Of a stretch of DNA of 64,000 bases, positions 1-8,212 are shown in pieces. The stretch's first letter is position 1; each line of letters opens with the position of its first letter. Both the position numbers and the translations under genes were made by a program. The stretch spans positions 124,001 through 188,000 of the forward strand of contig CALRPY020000001.1 in assembly GCA_943370145.1 (NCBI GenBank). Direction: 5' to 3'. The DNA comes from Ga0077536 sp943370145 (lineage in GTDB: Bacteria; Pseudomonadota; Gammaproteobacteria; Ga0077536). The notes below the pieces were generated by a model, which worked only from the letters and a program-made list of their open reading frames with translations, had not been told where the DNA came from and ran no database searches.

Positions 1-877
1 TGCTCGCGCCGCCGCCTTTCAGTTGCTTGAGCTCGTGGCGCAGGCGGGCCATTTCCTCTCGCATCTGGCGCCGCTCGAGGGTGAGCTTCGCCGCCTCCTG
101 TCGCGCCGCGTTCTCGCGCTTTTTCTCGTCTTCCGGAATCAGGCCCTCGCGATACGCGACGGCGGCCTTGGCGACGTCGATGACGATCCAGTCAGGCCGT
201 CCCGATTCATCGCCGGTAGCGAAGGACACGCCGATGGTGGACACGACCCGACCAGGCATCTTGGCCGAACGCTTCACGCGGCTGCCCGGGTCGAAATACA
301 TGTCGCTGTAGTCATTGAGCACGCCGTGCGCCGCTTCGGCATTGCGCATCGCGCGGTCTTTCTTGATCTTGAAAGAACCGATGATCAGGTTCAGCTTGCC
401 ATCGGCGTAAAACGCCCGACCGCTCGTCCACTCGCGCTCCTTCAGCGTGTCCAGCATCACGCCGCCATATCCACGCACGACGAAGATGACGTCCTGGTTG
501 GGCTTGGCGTTGCCGAGCGCCTGCGTCACGTAGCGGCCGAGGGTTTCGGTCTGCCCGGACGTGAACACGGGGATGGATTCCTCGTTGCGGAGCAGTCCGC
601 CCTCTGCCCAGAGTTCCAGTGAGCGCAGGGCATCACGCACCTCGCCTGTATCGAGATCGACCGGGTGCTGGTTCGGCTTCGCCGCGCCGTCCTTGTCGCC
701 CAGCGTGGTCAGCCCGACGTATTGCTCCTGCTCGCGCCAGATCTCGCGCTCTATCTCGACTTTCCCGAACAGGTCCCCAAGCAGGTCCGCCATCGCGGGC
801 AGGGCAGCCACGAGCAGTGCGAAGGCACATATAAGTGCGCACAGGAACGAGTTGGACTGGACCTTGGTTGGCTTCAT
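1..877 (-). CDS. Secreted protein of unknown function with C-terminal coiled coil (partial, 3' end outside window)
   Basis: An open frame runs from an ATG at 875-877 to the window edge without a stop, giving at least 292 residues. Residues 1-33 form a typical signal peptide (KPTK, a hydrophobic core, then AMA before DLLGD). The body is a mixed alpha/beta domain with no motif I recognise. From about residue 250 it becomes a charged helix (EKKRENAARQ, then KLTLERRQMREEMARLRHEL), probably a coiled coil. The frame has good codon character. It is the last gene before the porin on the same strand, but the porin terminator separates them. I do not recognise the family and infer only an exported, probably periplasmic protein. 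Confidence 0.7.
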   Translation of the reverse strand, partial: MKPTKVQSNSFLCALICAFALLVAALPAMADLLGDLFGKVEIEREIWREQEQYVGLTTLGDKDGAAKPNQHPVDLDTGEVRDALRSLELWAEGGLLRNEESIPVFTSGQTETLGRYVTQALGNAKPNQDVIFVVRGYGGVMLDTLKEREWTSGRAFYADGKLNLIIGSFKIKKDRAMRNAEAAHGVLNDYSDMYFDPGSRVKRSAKMPGRVVSTIGVSFATGDESGRPDWIVIDVAKAAVAYREGLIPEDEKKRENAARQEAAKLTLERRQMREEMARLRHELKQLKGGGAS

Positions 878-1090
878 GGGCGATGACGGCTTCAGGTAGG
901 TCGCGGGCTGAAAGGCCCCGAAGTATATCGAAGTTCAATCGGTGGCAGCAGCATCCGGGGTGATTTCGCCACCACGACCATGAACCGCCGGTGAACCGAA
1001 TGCAGCATGTCCGCACTCGCAGCGCAGTCGCCTTTCACGTGGCAACGACTGCTGCTGCCCAGGCCGGGTGGACGTGCGATGGGTGCAGCG

Positions 1091-1122
1091 GAAAAAGAAA
1101 GGGCGCGTCGATTGACGCGCCC
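1091..1122 (-). terminator. Rho-independent terminator of the porin gene
   Basis: A perfect 9-bp stem (1101-1109 with 1114-1122, GGGCGCGTC against GACGCGCCC) has a 4-nt loop. On the minus strand it is followed by TTTCTTTTTC (complement of 1091-1100). It lies about 30 bases past the porin stop, the classic layout of an intrinsic terminator. Confidence 0.9.
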
Positions 1123-1152
1123 TTCCCTTCGGCCGCTTGTAGGCCGGAGCGC

Positions 1153-2463
1153 TTACCAGACGAAGAAAGAACCGACGCTCAAGGTGTCGGACTCGCTCTC
1201 GAAGGCGGCAGCGCCGTCGATTGCGTTGGCTGAGAACTGGTTCTCGGCCTTGCTGTATTCGGCAATCAGCTTCAACCACGAGTTCACATCGTGGTAGACC
1301 CCAACCGTCCACATGCTGAGTTGGACGTCTTGGTTCTGGGTCGCCGTCAAGAGTCCCCGTCCGCTCGAGAAAGCATCCTGGTTCGACTCGCCGTAGCTGA
1401 CGCCGAGCTTGGTTTTACCGGCGAAGGTATAAGTGCCCTGAACATAGTAGCCGTCGTTTTCGGCCTCTTCGCAGAAGTTGCCGGTCCCGTCGCAGGCGGT
1501 GCCGCCGGCGAACTGCAGCGAACGGCCCAAGCCTTCGCCATCGTAGTAGTAACCGGTCAGTCCGAAACCCATGTAACTTGCCGTGGCACCGGTTCCCCAG
1601 CCTGCCACTGTGGCCTTGCCGTCAAGCGCGGCTGCGCTCGTGCTCTCGAGGTCCTGCCACAGGCCATCGACCCACGCCTTGAAAGTTCCGGCGCCGAAGG
1701 TCGCGGCATAGGTCAGTTCACCCTCGAAGCGGGGCGTATCGGTCTGATCCAGATGGTTCACGAAGTTGTTCAGTTCTTCGACGCTGGGGTCGTACAGACC
1801 GAACTCCGCCTGGAAACCGGACAACACCGGTGTCTTATAGGAGAAGCGGGCATTGAAGTTCGGGTAGGTGTAGCCGCGACCGATACGGCCGGCAGTCACC
1901 GAACCGGCGTCCATGTTGGCGATACCAACACCGAACAGCGTCATGTCGTTCAGGATGGCCTGGCGACCGAAGAGCGACAGCGTGCGGCCGAAGCTCACGG
2001 TACCGAAGGAGCCGTCGACATTGACGACGACTTCGCGAGTATCGATTGAGGAACCCTGGATACCGTTGAGAAGGTCACCGTTGAGGTTGCCGCTCGCGTA
2101 CAACTGGTTCTTCGTGGTCGTGTTGTTGATGACCGGCGAGAAGCTGATGCGGCCGGTGGCGGTCATCCCGTTGACCGTCGGGCTCTTCACGTTGAACGAG
2201 AAGAAGGCCGGCAGGAAGCCCGACGTCACACGGCTGATGTCCTCTTTCGGGGTCACGGCGGAATTCGTGTAACCCAGATAGTCCCAGCCAGCATCGTTGT
2301 CGCTCATTACGTAGAACGCATTGATGTTGCCGTCGAAGCTGACTTCCCAGCCATTATCGCCGCCGACCACGACAACCGCGTTCGCGCCCGAGGACAGGCC
2401 CAGGCCCAGAACGGCCGCAGCCACCGCGGAAGCGAGTTTCGACTTATTGAATTTCGTTGCCAT
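1153..2463 (-). CDS. Outer-membrane general porin (Gram-negative porin family)
   Basis: 436 residues. Residues 1-29 are a signal peptide ending ANA. The mature chain has alternating beta-strand character with many aromatic residues and Gly/Asp-rich turns, and it ends SVGSFFVW. A C-terminal aromatic residue is the usual signal for barrel insertion by BamA (Trp here, more often Phe). The length fits a 16-strand trimeric porin for small hydrophilic solutes. The start is fixed by a strong Shine-Dalgarno, AGGAGG, 5 bases before the ATG. The gene is monocistronic with its own terminator, as expected for a highly expressed porin. Upstream, 2593-2605 holds a small perfect palindrome (GCCAATGATTGGC) that could be an operator, but I have no family assignment for it. 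Substrate specificity cannot be read from the sequence. Confidence 0.9.
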   Translation of the reverse strand: MATKFNKSKLASAVAAAVLGLGLSSGANAVVVVGGDNGWEVSFDGNINAFYVMSDNDAGWDYLGYTNSAVTPKEDISRVTSGFLPAFFSFNVKSPTVNGMTATGRISFSPVINNTTTKNQLYASGNLNGDLLNGIQGSSIDTREVVVNVDGSFGTVSFGRTLSLFGRQAILNDMTLFGVGIANMDAGSVTAGRIGRGYTYPNFNARFSYKTPVLSGFQAEFGLYDPSVEELNNFVNHLDQTDTPRFEGELTYAATFGAGTFKAWVDGLWQDLESTSAAALDGKATVAGWGTGATASYMGFGLTGYYYDGEGLGRSLQFAGGTACDGTGNFCEEAENDGYYVQGTYTFAGKTKLGVSYGESNQDAFSSGRGLLTATQNQDVQLSMWTVGVYHDVNSWLKLIAEYSKAENQFSANAIDGAAAFESESDTLSVGSFFVW

Positions 2464-2715
2464 TATTTCCTCCTAATTCAAGGATCTGAACGCGTCATTC
2501 GCGTCCTTTACGCGCCGAGCGCAGCGGTTCCCCCTACAGTCCTCACCGGTGCTCAGGCGGGTGGGCTATCTCCGGTCGCCCACAGGATCTGCCAATGATT
2601 GGCCCAACCTTAGACCATCGCCGCCAACGAGGCAAGCGCTTTGGCGTTGAAAACACCACAAATCCTGCATTCGGGGGAAACACTTGTTGCCTTAATACAA
2701 CGAATCAGACCCCAG

Positions 2716-3042
2716 TCAGCCGCCGCCCTGCTGCAGGCGGCGCTCGCAGTGCCTGAGAAAGTCGTGGATCTCCCGCTCGCGCCACCCCTCGAACTCAAAC
2801 GTGAAACGGGTGGATCTCAGTCGCAGTCCGCCGAGGCGTTGCTCGACTTCCGGCTCGAGCGCGACTCCCAGGCGCCGCCCGTCGGGGAAGCAAGCGAATA
2901 TGGTGTCCCGATCGGCGCGGCACTCGGCCGGCGCAAGGAGGCGTGGCATCAGTCGATGGAGATCGGCGTGCGACAGCGCCTGGATCCGGCTTACCCGAAC
3001 CCGGCCGGAATTACCGTCCGCGCTCGGGCAAGCGTCCGCCAT
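2716..3042 (-). CDS. Small conserved-looking protein, last gene of the AOR operon
   Basis: 108 residues, starting 6 bases after the MoaD-like gene stops, so probably translated from the same message. It is Arg-rich with several Cys and His residues, has no signal peptide or membrane segment, and ends LQQGGG. I do not recognise a domain. Some bacterial AOR operons carry an extra small gene beyond the three enzyme subunits and the MoaD-like protein, and this could be its counterpart (a cofactor-insertion or maturation factor), but that is inference from position. The Gly-rich tail might suggest ubiquitin-like chemistry, but the rest of the chain does not look like a beta-grasp fold. Confidence 0.65.
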   Translation of the reverse strand: MADACPSADGNSGRVRVSRIQALSHADLHRLMPRLLAPAECRADRDTIFACFPDGRRLGVALEPEVEQRLGGLRLRSTRFTFEFEGWREREIHDFLRHCERRLQQGGG

Positions 3043-3048
3043 GACGGA

Positions 3049-3300
3049 TCAGCCGCCCGCGACGGGCGGCCACGCCGCGAGCACATCACCCTCCAGGAGG
3101 GCATGGGTGTCGCGTTCCGCGGGCGGCACATAGGTGCCGTTGACGAGCAGCAGATGGGCACGGGCTCGCGGCACGCCGCAGCGGTCGAGCACCTGGTGGG
3201 GCGAGCTGGCGTCGGCCGTTTCGAGACTGAAGGCATTGGCCTGCGCCTCGGGCGGGAGATATTCAGCGAGGGAGGCGTAGAGCTTTACGGTGATTTGCAT
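3049..3300 (-). CDS. MoaD/ThiS-family sulfur carrier protein
   Basis: 83 residues starting MQITVKLYASLAEYLPPE and ending PPVAGG. A short beta-grasp protein with a C-terminal Gly-Gly is the hallmark of MoaD, whose thiocarboxylate donates sulfur to the pterin dithiolene. A longer start at 3327 is possible, but the MoaD family normally begins at the MQITVKL strand, so I chose 3300. It lies between the AOR flavoprotein and a small unknown. In this context it probably supplies the dithiolene sulfur for the tungsten pterin cofactor. A GC-rich inverted repeat at about 3306-3325 sits between the preceding stop and this start and may tune translation. Confidence 0.85.
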   Translation of the reverse strand: MQITVKLYASLAEYLPPEAQANAFSLETADASSPHQVLDRCGVPRARAHLLLVNGTYVPPAERDTHALLEGDVLAAWPPVAGG

Positions 3301-3340
3301 GGAGCATGCCGCCCCGGGGGGCGGCACCTTTCGGAGCGGT

Positions 3341-4612
3341 TTACTTCAGCAGCGCCGCGTTGAAGCCCACCGCCTGGGTACTGCCGAGGTAGGCTTCCAT
3401 CAGGCGGGTCGGGTCTTCGAGCAGCCGGTCCTTCCACTTGCCGAGGCGCGTGCGGGTCTGAATCAGACCGCGGATCACCCCGACATGCTGGGTCATGCCG
3501 AGGCTCGTGGCGCCGACGAGGATATCGTCCTTGAACTGCAGGTTGACGTAGCGGAAGCGCTCCCGGTTGAGCAGTTCGGCGCTCTCACCACCCGGCTTGC
3601 CCATCCAGAGCCCGAAGGAACTGGAAATGAGGCCCAGGGTGTCCAGCACGTTCATGTTGACGCTGCCGCGATGCACCGCGCCGACGTGGCCTGCCATGTT
3701 GCGCGCCGCCAGTTGGCCGTGCTCGGTGGCCGTGGGCTGGATGGCCTGGACGGAGTATTCGCCCGTGGAGAAATCCCGGCCCTGCGCGACGTCGCCCGAC
3801 GCATAGATGTCAGGATCGTTGGTCTGCATGTGGCGATTGACCAGGATGCCCTGCTGGACTTCGATGCCGGAGCCGTCGAGGAACTGCACGTTCGGTTTGA
3901 CGCCGGTGGCCGACACAATCAGGTCAGCGTCAATCTGTTGGCCGGTGCTGAGGTCGACCTTGAAGTTGTGCGTCGTGCCCTTGGCGATCCCGGTCACGCG
4001 GGTCGAGGTGTGCACCCGGACTCCCTGTGATTCGCACCAGGACTTGATCAGGTTGCCCGCCGTGTCGTTCATCATGCGCGGCACCATGCGATCTTCCATC
4101 TCGACGACCGTGAGGTCCGCGCCGCTCTGCGCCAGCGCTTCGAGGATGATGCAGCCGATGAAACCCGCCCCCATCAGCAGGACCTTTGCGCCCGGCTTCG
4201 CGCGCTGCGCGATGTTGCGGGCATCCGCCAGCGTCCAGCAGGCGAAGATACCCGGGAGGTCCATGCCGGGAATCGGCGGGGCAACGGGCCGCGAGCCGGT
4301 GGCAATCAACAGCTTGTCATAGGCAAGCTGCCCGCCGCCCGCAAGTTCGAGTTGGCGGGCGGCGCAATCGATCCCGGTGACCCGGTCCTGGACGACGTCG
4401 ATTCGCTGCTTCGAGTAATGACCGTCGCCCTTCCTGAGGAAGGTGCCTTCTTCAGCAATCTGCTTGACCAGAAAATAAGGCAGCGCCATCCGCGAATACG
4501 GCGGTTCGGGTTCGTCTCCGACCACGGTCACGCTCGCCGCGGGGTCGAGTTTGCGCAGCGTTTCCGCCGCGACGATGCCGGACGGACCGGCCCCAATCAC
4601 TACATGCTTCAT
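3341..4612 (-). CDS. aorC: FAD-dependent pyridine nucleotide-disulfide family oxidoreductase (AOR electron-transfer subunit, AorC-like)
   Basis: 423 residues from ATG 4612, preceded by GGGAG. An upstream extension of 18 residues is open but lacks a good ribosome site. Two dinucleotide-binding motifs are visible: GAGPSG at residues 7-12 (FAD) and GAGFIG near residue 150 (NAD(P)H). A third conserved element, YASGDVAQ, is the usual FAD-contacting ATG/GD motif of the family. No redox-active CxxxxC is present, so it resembles rubredoxin/NirB-type reductases and not glutathione reductase. In the AorABC enzyme known from Aromatoleum, a subunit of this type passes electrons between the Fe-S subunit and NAD(+). 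The gene lies 72 bases after the W subunit. Confidence 0.85.
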   Translation of the reverse strand: MKHVVIGAGPSGIVAAETLRKLDPAASVTVVGDEPEPPYSRMALPYFLVKQIAEEGTFLRKGDGHYSKQRIDVVQDRVTGIDCAARQLELAGGGQLAYDKLLIATGSRPVAPPIPGMDLPGIFACWTLADARNIAQRAKPGAKVLLMGAGFIGCIILEALAQSGADLTVVEMEDRMVPRMMNDTAGNLIKSWCESQGVRVHTSTRVTGIAKGTTHNFKVDLSTGQQIDADLIVSATGVKPNVQFLDGSGIEVQQGILVNRHMQTNDPDIYASGDVAQGRDFSTGEYSVQAIQPTATEHGQLAARNMAGHVGAVHRGSVNMNVLDTLGLISSSFGLWMGKPGGESAELLNRERFRYVNLQFKDDILVGATSLGMTQHVGVIRGLIQTRTRLGKWKDRLLEDPTRLMEAYLGSTQAVGFNAALLK

Positions 4613-4684
4613 TGCTCGAATCTCCCTGCAGGCGGCCCGCTCCGGGTACACGCCTGCGGTTCGCATTGCTGGCCCTTGCCGCGC

Positions 4685-6535
4685 TTACACCGACAGACGG
4701 TTCAGTGTGTCGGTGGTCGGCACCCCATCCGGCGTCCAGCCCCGGATCTCGTAGTAATGGGGCAGCATCTTGTGCAGCTCATTGACCTTGCCCTTGGCCG
4801 GACCGGTCTTGGCCGCGTCCTTCAGCAGGCGCTTGGGCAAGGTATCGTCAGCGGCAGTGAGTCCGGCATCCATGTTGAACTTCCGTTCCAGGTTCCAGAT
4901 GCGTTCACCCATTTCGAGCATCTTCTCGGGTGACCAGCCGCCTTCACAGGCGGCGTCGACCTGTGGCGCGATGTCTTCCAGCGTCCAGGCGAAGGTCGTG
5001 AACACGCACAGCCCGGACGAATCGACCGCCGCGGTCGCATCCTGGAAGGCTTTCACGAGTTCGGGCTTGCCGTCGGTCGTCAGCGGATCGGTCTTCACCG
5101 GCACGCCGAGGATCTCGGACGACACCGTGTAGCTGCGCAGGTGGCAGGCGCCGCGATTGGACGTCGCATACGTCAGTCCCATTCCCTGGATGCCGCGGGG
5201 ATCGTAGGCCGGGAATTCCTGGCCCTTGACGGTCATCGACAGGTCCGGGTGACCATACTTCTCGCACAGGCGCTTGGAGCCGAGGGCGAGATCGCGTCCG
5301 AAACCCTCGCCGGTCGCGACGAGTTCCGCGGCACGGGTCAGCGCTTCGGCCGAGCCGAATTTCATTTCCAGGCCGCCGGTCGTTTCCTTCGTGATGGCGC
5401 CGATTTCATAGAGCTCCATCGCGGCCGCGACGGTCGCGCCGAAGGAAATCGGGTCGAAGCCGTCCTCGTTGCAGATGAAGTTCGCATAGGTCAGCGCGTC
5501 GAGGTCGTCGACGCCGGTATCCGAACCCAGGGCCCAGGCCGCTTCGTACTCGAGGCCGCCATTCGCCCCCATGTACTGCGGGCGGTTGACGATCGTGTAG
5601 TGCTTGGGGTCGATCGTCGAAATACGGCCACAGGCGATCGTGCAACCAAAGCAGGCCGCATTGGTGACGAGATTCGGTTTGCCGTCGCTCTCGCGCGGCA
5701 CCAGCATCGCTTCGGCCGAAATCCGGTTCGCGCCCTCGAACTGCACTTCGCGCATGTTGCGCGTGGGCATCGCCCCGACCTCGTTGATGACGTTCATCAG
5801 CACCTGGGTGCCGAGTTTGGGCAGGCCTTCGCCGGTCACCGGGTTGCCGGACAGCACGGCCTTGGCTTCGTTGGTGGCCTTGAAGAAGGCCTTCATGTCA
5901 CGGATGTTGCCGACGCCACGGGTGCCACGCACCGCAACCGCCTTCAGGTTCTTGGACGCCATCACGGTACCCACGCCGGAGCGGCCAGCCGCACGGTGAA
6001 GGTCGTTGATGACGCCCGCGTACAGGCAACCCTGCTCGGCCGAACGCCCGACGCAGGCGATACGCAGCAGCGGGTCCTGGAATTCGTTGTGCAGCAGGTG
6101 ATCCGTGTCCCACACCGACTTGCCCCACAGGTGTGAGGCGTCGAGCAGTTCGGCCTTCTCGTTTTCGACGTGCAGGTAGACCGGCTTGGCCGACTTGCCC
6201 TCGAAAATGATCATGTCCCAGCCGGCCATCTTGATCTCGTTGCCGATGAAGCCACCGGAGTTCGAGCAGGCGATGGCGCCCGTGAGCGGGCTCTTGGTCA
6301 CGACCGAATAGCGGCCGCCGGTCGAGGCCATCGTGCCCGTCAGCGGGCCGGTCGCCATGATGAGCTTGTTGCCGGGGGACAGGGCGTCCACCTTCGGGTC
6401 GATTTCGGAGGCCAGGTACTTCGTCGCGAGGCCCCGCTGCCCGAGGTACAGCGCGGCCCATTCCATGTTCAGGGGTTCCGGCGTGCAGGTGCCGGCGGTG
6501 AGATCGACGCGGAGAATCTTTCCGGTCCATGCCAT
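4685..6535 (-). CDS. aorB: Tungsten-containing aldehyde:ferredoxin oxidoreductase, catalytic subunit (AorB-like)
   Basis: 616 residues, the usual length of the AOR family. The N-terminal domain begins MAWTGKILRVDL and carries the conserved PLTG and GGR segments of the pterin-binding fold. The [4Fe-4S] ligands are visible as C295-X2-C298-X3-C302, with the distal C510 in DSSGLC, matching the CX2CX3C...C pattern of archaeal AOR. E329 or E331 in GGLEYE and H465 in RGACHL correspond to the active-site Glu and His described for Pyrococcus AOR. The enzyme oxidises aldehydes to carboxylic acids, or the reverse, at a W-bis-pterin centre. It starts 15 bases after the Fe-S subunit gene with GGAGG upstream. 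Cytoplasmic, with no signal peptide. Confidence 0.95.
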   Translation of the reverse strand: MAWTGKILRVDLTAGTCTPEPLNMEWAALYLGQRGLATKYLASEIDPKVDALSPGNKLIMATGPLTGTMASTGGRYSVVTKSPLTGAIACSNSGGFIGNEIKMAGWDMIIFEGKSAKPVYLHVENEKAELLDASHLWGKSVWDTDHLLHNEFQDPLLRIACVGRSAEQGCLYAGVINDLHRAAGRSGVGTVMASKNLKAVAVRGTRGVGNIRDMKAFFKATNEAKAVLSGNPVTGEGLPKLGTQVLMNVINEVGAMPTRNMREVQFEGANRISAEAMLVPRESDGKPNLVTNAACFGCTIACGRISTIDPKHYTIVNRPQYMGANGGLEYEAAWALGSDTGVDDLDALTYANFICNEDGFDPISFGATVAAAMELYEIGAITKETTGGLEMKFGSAEALTRAAELVATGEGFGRDLALGSKRLCEKYGHPDLSMTVKGQEFPAYDPRGIQGMGLTYATSNRGACHLRSYTVSSEILGVPVKTDPLTTDGKPELVKAFQDATAAVDSSGLCVFTTFAWTLEDIAPQVDAACEGGWSPEKMLEMGERIWNLERKFNMDAGLTAADDTLPKRLLKDAAKTGPAKGKVNELHKMLPHYYEIRGWTPDGVPTTDTLNRLSV

Positions 6536-6550
6536 GTTCGCGGCCCTCCG

Positions 6551-7018
6551 TCAGCTCTTGGGAATCGTCTGCCCGGCGTGCGCCTTCATGCGCGCCAGGC
6601 CGGTGTGCTCGGCGTCCACATACGTGATCGCACCGGTCGGACATGCCGTCGCGCAGGCGGGGTCACCGCCGCAGAGATCGCACTTGATGACCTTGCCGCT
6701 GTCGGCGTTGTAGTTGACCGTGCCGAACGGGCACGCAATCGTGCAGACCTTGCAGCCCACGCAGACGTCTTCGATGACTTCCTTCGCGCCGGTCTGCGCG
6801 TTGATGACGATGGCCTCGACCGGGCAGGCATGCAGACACCAGGCTTCGCTGCACTGCGAGCAGGTGTAGGGGGCAAAGCGGCCCTCATCATGGAAATTGA
6901 AGACCTTGATGCGGGACTTGCTGGGATTGAAGACGCCTTCGTTCTCGTAGGAACAGGCCATTTCGCATTGCAGACACCCGGTGCATTTTTCGGGTTCCAG
7001 CTGTAGCGCTTTGAGCAT
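6551..7018 (-). CDS. aorA: Four-cluster ferredoxin-like Fe-S subunit of AOR (AorA-like)
   Basis: 155 residues from ATG 7018, chosen over an upstream start because GGGGAG precedes it at proper spacing. Sixteen Cys fall in four groups: CTGCLQCEMAC at residues 12-22, a CX2CX4CX3CP group, CVGCKVCTIACP, and a final CX2CX4CX3CP group. This is the HycB/DmsB-like fold holding four [4Fe-4S] clusters. It is the first gene of the operon, directly before the W subunit, as in AorABC enzymes of mesophilic bacteria. It should form the electron wire between the W subunit and the FAD subunit. It has no Tat signal, so the complex is cytoplasmic. Confidence 0.92.
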   Translation of the reverse strand: MLKALQLEPEKCTGCLQCEMACSYENEGVFNPSKSRIKVFNFHDEGRFAPYTCSQCSEAWCLHACPVEAIVINAQTGAKEVIEDVCVGCKVCTIACPFGTVNYNADSGKVIKCDLCGGDPACATACPTGAITYVDAEHTGLARMKAHAGQTIPKS

Positions 7019-7347
7019 GTAATGTTCTCCCCGGATCGTCACTGCTGTTCGTAGACTGCGAGGCGTGGCGTGGTGCCCGGCCGGGGCTGGCGACTCATGC
7101 CGATTCAGTGTCTGTGCACCTTGGTTTCGATGGCGCCGGCGGCCGCCGGACGCAACGCCTCAAACATGCTCAGCCTAGCCACTATCGCGTCAAAAGGCCA
7201 GCGCGCACCTGCCTGCATCCGGCACTCGATGCATTCGGGTCCAGCATCGCACCGCCACGGATATTTCCTGATTCTTGCCGGGCGCCGAACTCCGCTAGCA
7301 TGCACAGTCAAAGCGCACTCCACCGATAGCGAAGGAAGTCCCGCAAC
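7019..7347. other. Divergent intergenic region between aorA and the substrate-binding protein gene
   Basis: 329 bases without a supported gene. It must hold the promoters of the AOR operon (minus) and of the 7348 gene (plus). I see a Shine-Dalgarno GAAGGAAG at 7331-7338 for the plus gene. A TTGACG at about 7188-7193 on the minus strand has no convincing -10 partner. No clear sigma54 -24/-12 pair or long inverted repeat was found. Confidence 0.5.
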
Positions 7348-8175
7348 GTGACAAGAAAACCTGACGAACATGCCTTCCGCCGCGCCGGCCTGCGCCGTGC
7401 GGCCATCTTCACGGCGCTCCTGTCCGCCGTCAGCTGCGGCGCGCTGGCGGACGCGCAGCTCGAGGTCCCGCTCGCCTTCGCCGGCCCGACCGATGGCACG
7501 GCCTATCGCGGCGCCCGGCAGGGACTGGACGAGGCAAGCTTGCAGGGCGAGTTCCTCGGCCAGCACTACCGGATGGACGCGGTGTCGGACCAGGCGGCTG
7601 CGATCGTCGCCGCCCTGCCGGCAGGCGAACTGGCCGCGCTGGCCAAGGCCCATCCCGGGGTGCCGGTGCTCAACGTCGCCGCTGCGGACGATGCGTTGCG
7701 TGACCAGTGCATGCCGAACCTGTTTCACGTGTTGCCGAGCAGACGCATGGCCAGTGACGCCGTCGCCCAGTGGAAGCGCGCGCACCCGGGGGCGGAGGTC
7801 GAAGCCCGGGCCTGGCACCCTGAATTCGAGAAATACGCGGCGTCCCAGCTCAACAAGCGCTACACGGAGCAGTTCGAGGCGCCGATGGACGACCAGGCCT
7901 GGGCGGGATGGGCCGCGGTCAAACTGCTGTCCGACACGGTGGCCCGGGAACAGGACGCATCCCCGGCCACCCTGCTCGACGCGCTGCGCTCACGCCTTGC
8001 GTTCGACGGCCAGAAGGGTGTGGACATGAGCTTCCGCGCGGATGGGCAGTTGCGGCAGCCCCTGCTGCTGGTCGACGGCACGCAGCTCGTCGGCGAGGCC
8101 CCGGTGCGTGGCGTCGTCGACATCGAGGACCTGGACAGCCTCGGGCCGTCGCGTTGCGAACCGAGCGCCAAATGA
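7348..8175 (+). CDS. Periplasmic substrate-binding protein, PQQ-dehydrogenase-associated ABC type (shortened)
   Basis: 275 residues from a GTG at 7348 with GAAGGAAG 9 bases upstream. Residues 1-35 are a signal peptide ending ALA. Segments such as NLFHVLPSRRMASDAVAQW, AWHPEFEKYAASQLNKRY and QLRQPLLLVDG resemble the substrate-binding protein family encoded beside PQQ-dependent alcohol dehydrogenases and lanthanide-uptake genes. As I remember them, family members are nearer 350-400 residues. Here the central segment after MASDAVAQW passes almost directly to the AWHPE segment, so one lobe looks reduced. The beta-propeller gene follows after 37 bases. No ABC ATPase or permease gene is present in the window. 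Confidence 0.75.
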   Translation: MTRKPDEHAFRRAGLRRAAIFTALLSAVSCGALADAQLEVPLAFAGPTDGTAYRGARQGLDEASLQGEFLGQHYRMDAVSDQAAAIVAALPAGELAALAKAHPGVPVLNVAAADDALRDQCMPNLFHVLPSRRMASDAVAQWKRAHPGAEVEARAWHPEFEKYAASQLNKRYTEQFEAPMDDQAWAGWAAVKLLSDTVAREQDASPATLLDALRSRLAFDGQKGVDMSFRADGQLRQPLLLVDGTQLVGEAPVRGVVDIEDLDSLGPSRCEPSAK

Positions 8176-8212
8176 ATCAAGCCCCCTCCATATCAGAAGG
8201 ATGACATCACCC

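Noticed and set aside
3301..3327. Upstream start for the MoaD-like protein
   Set aside because: It would add MPPPGAACS, unlike any MoaD N-terminus, and passes through a GC hairpin; the family starts at MQITVKL.
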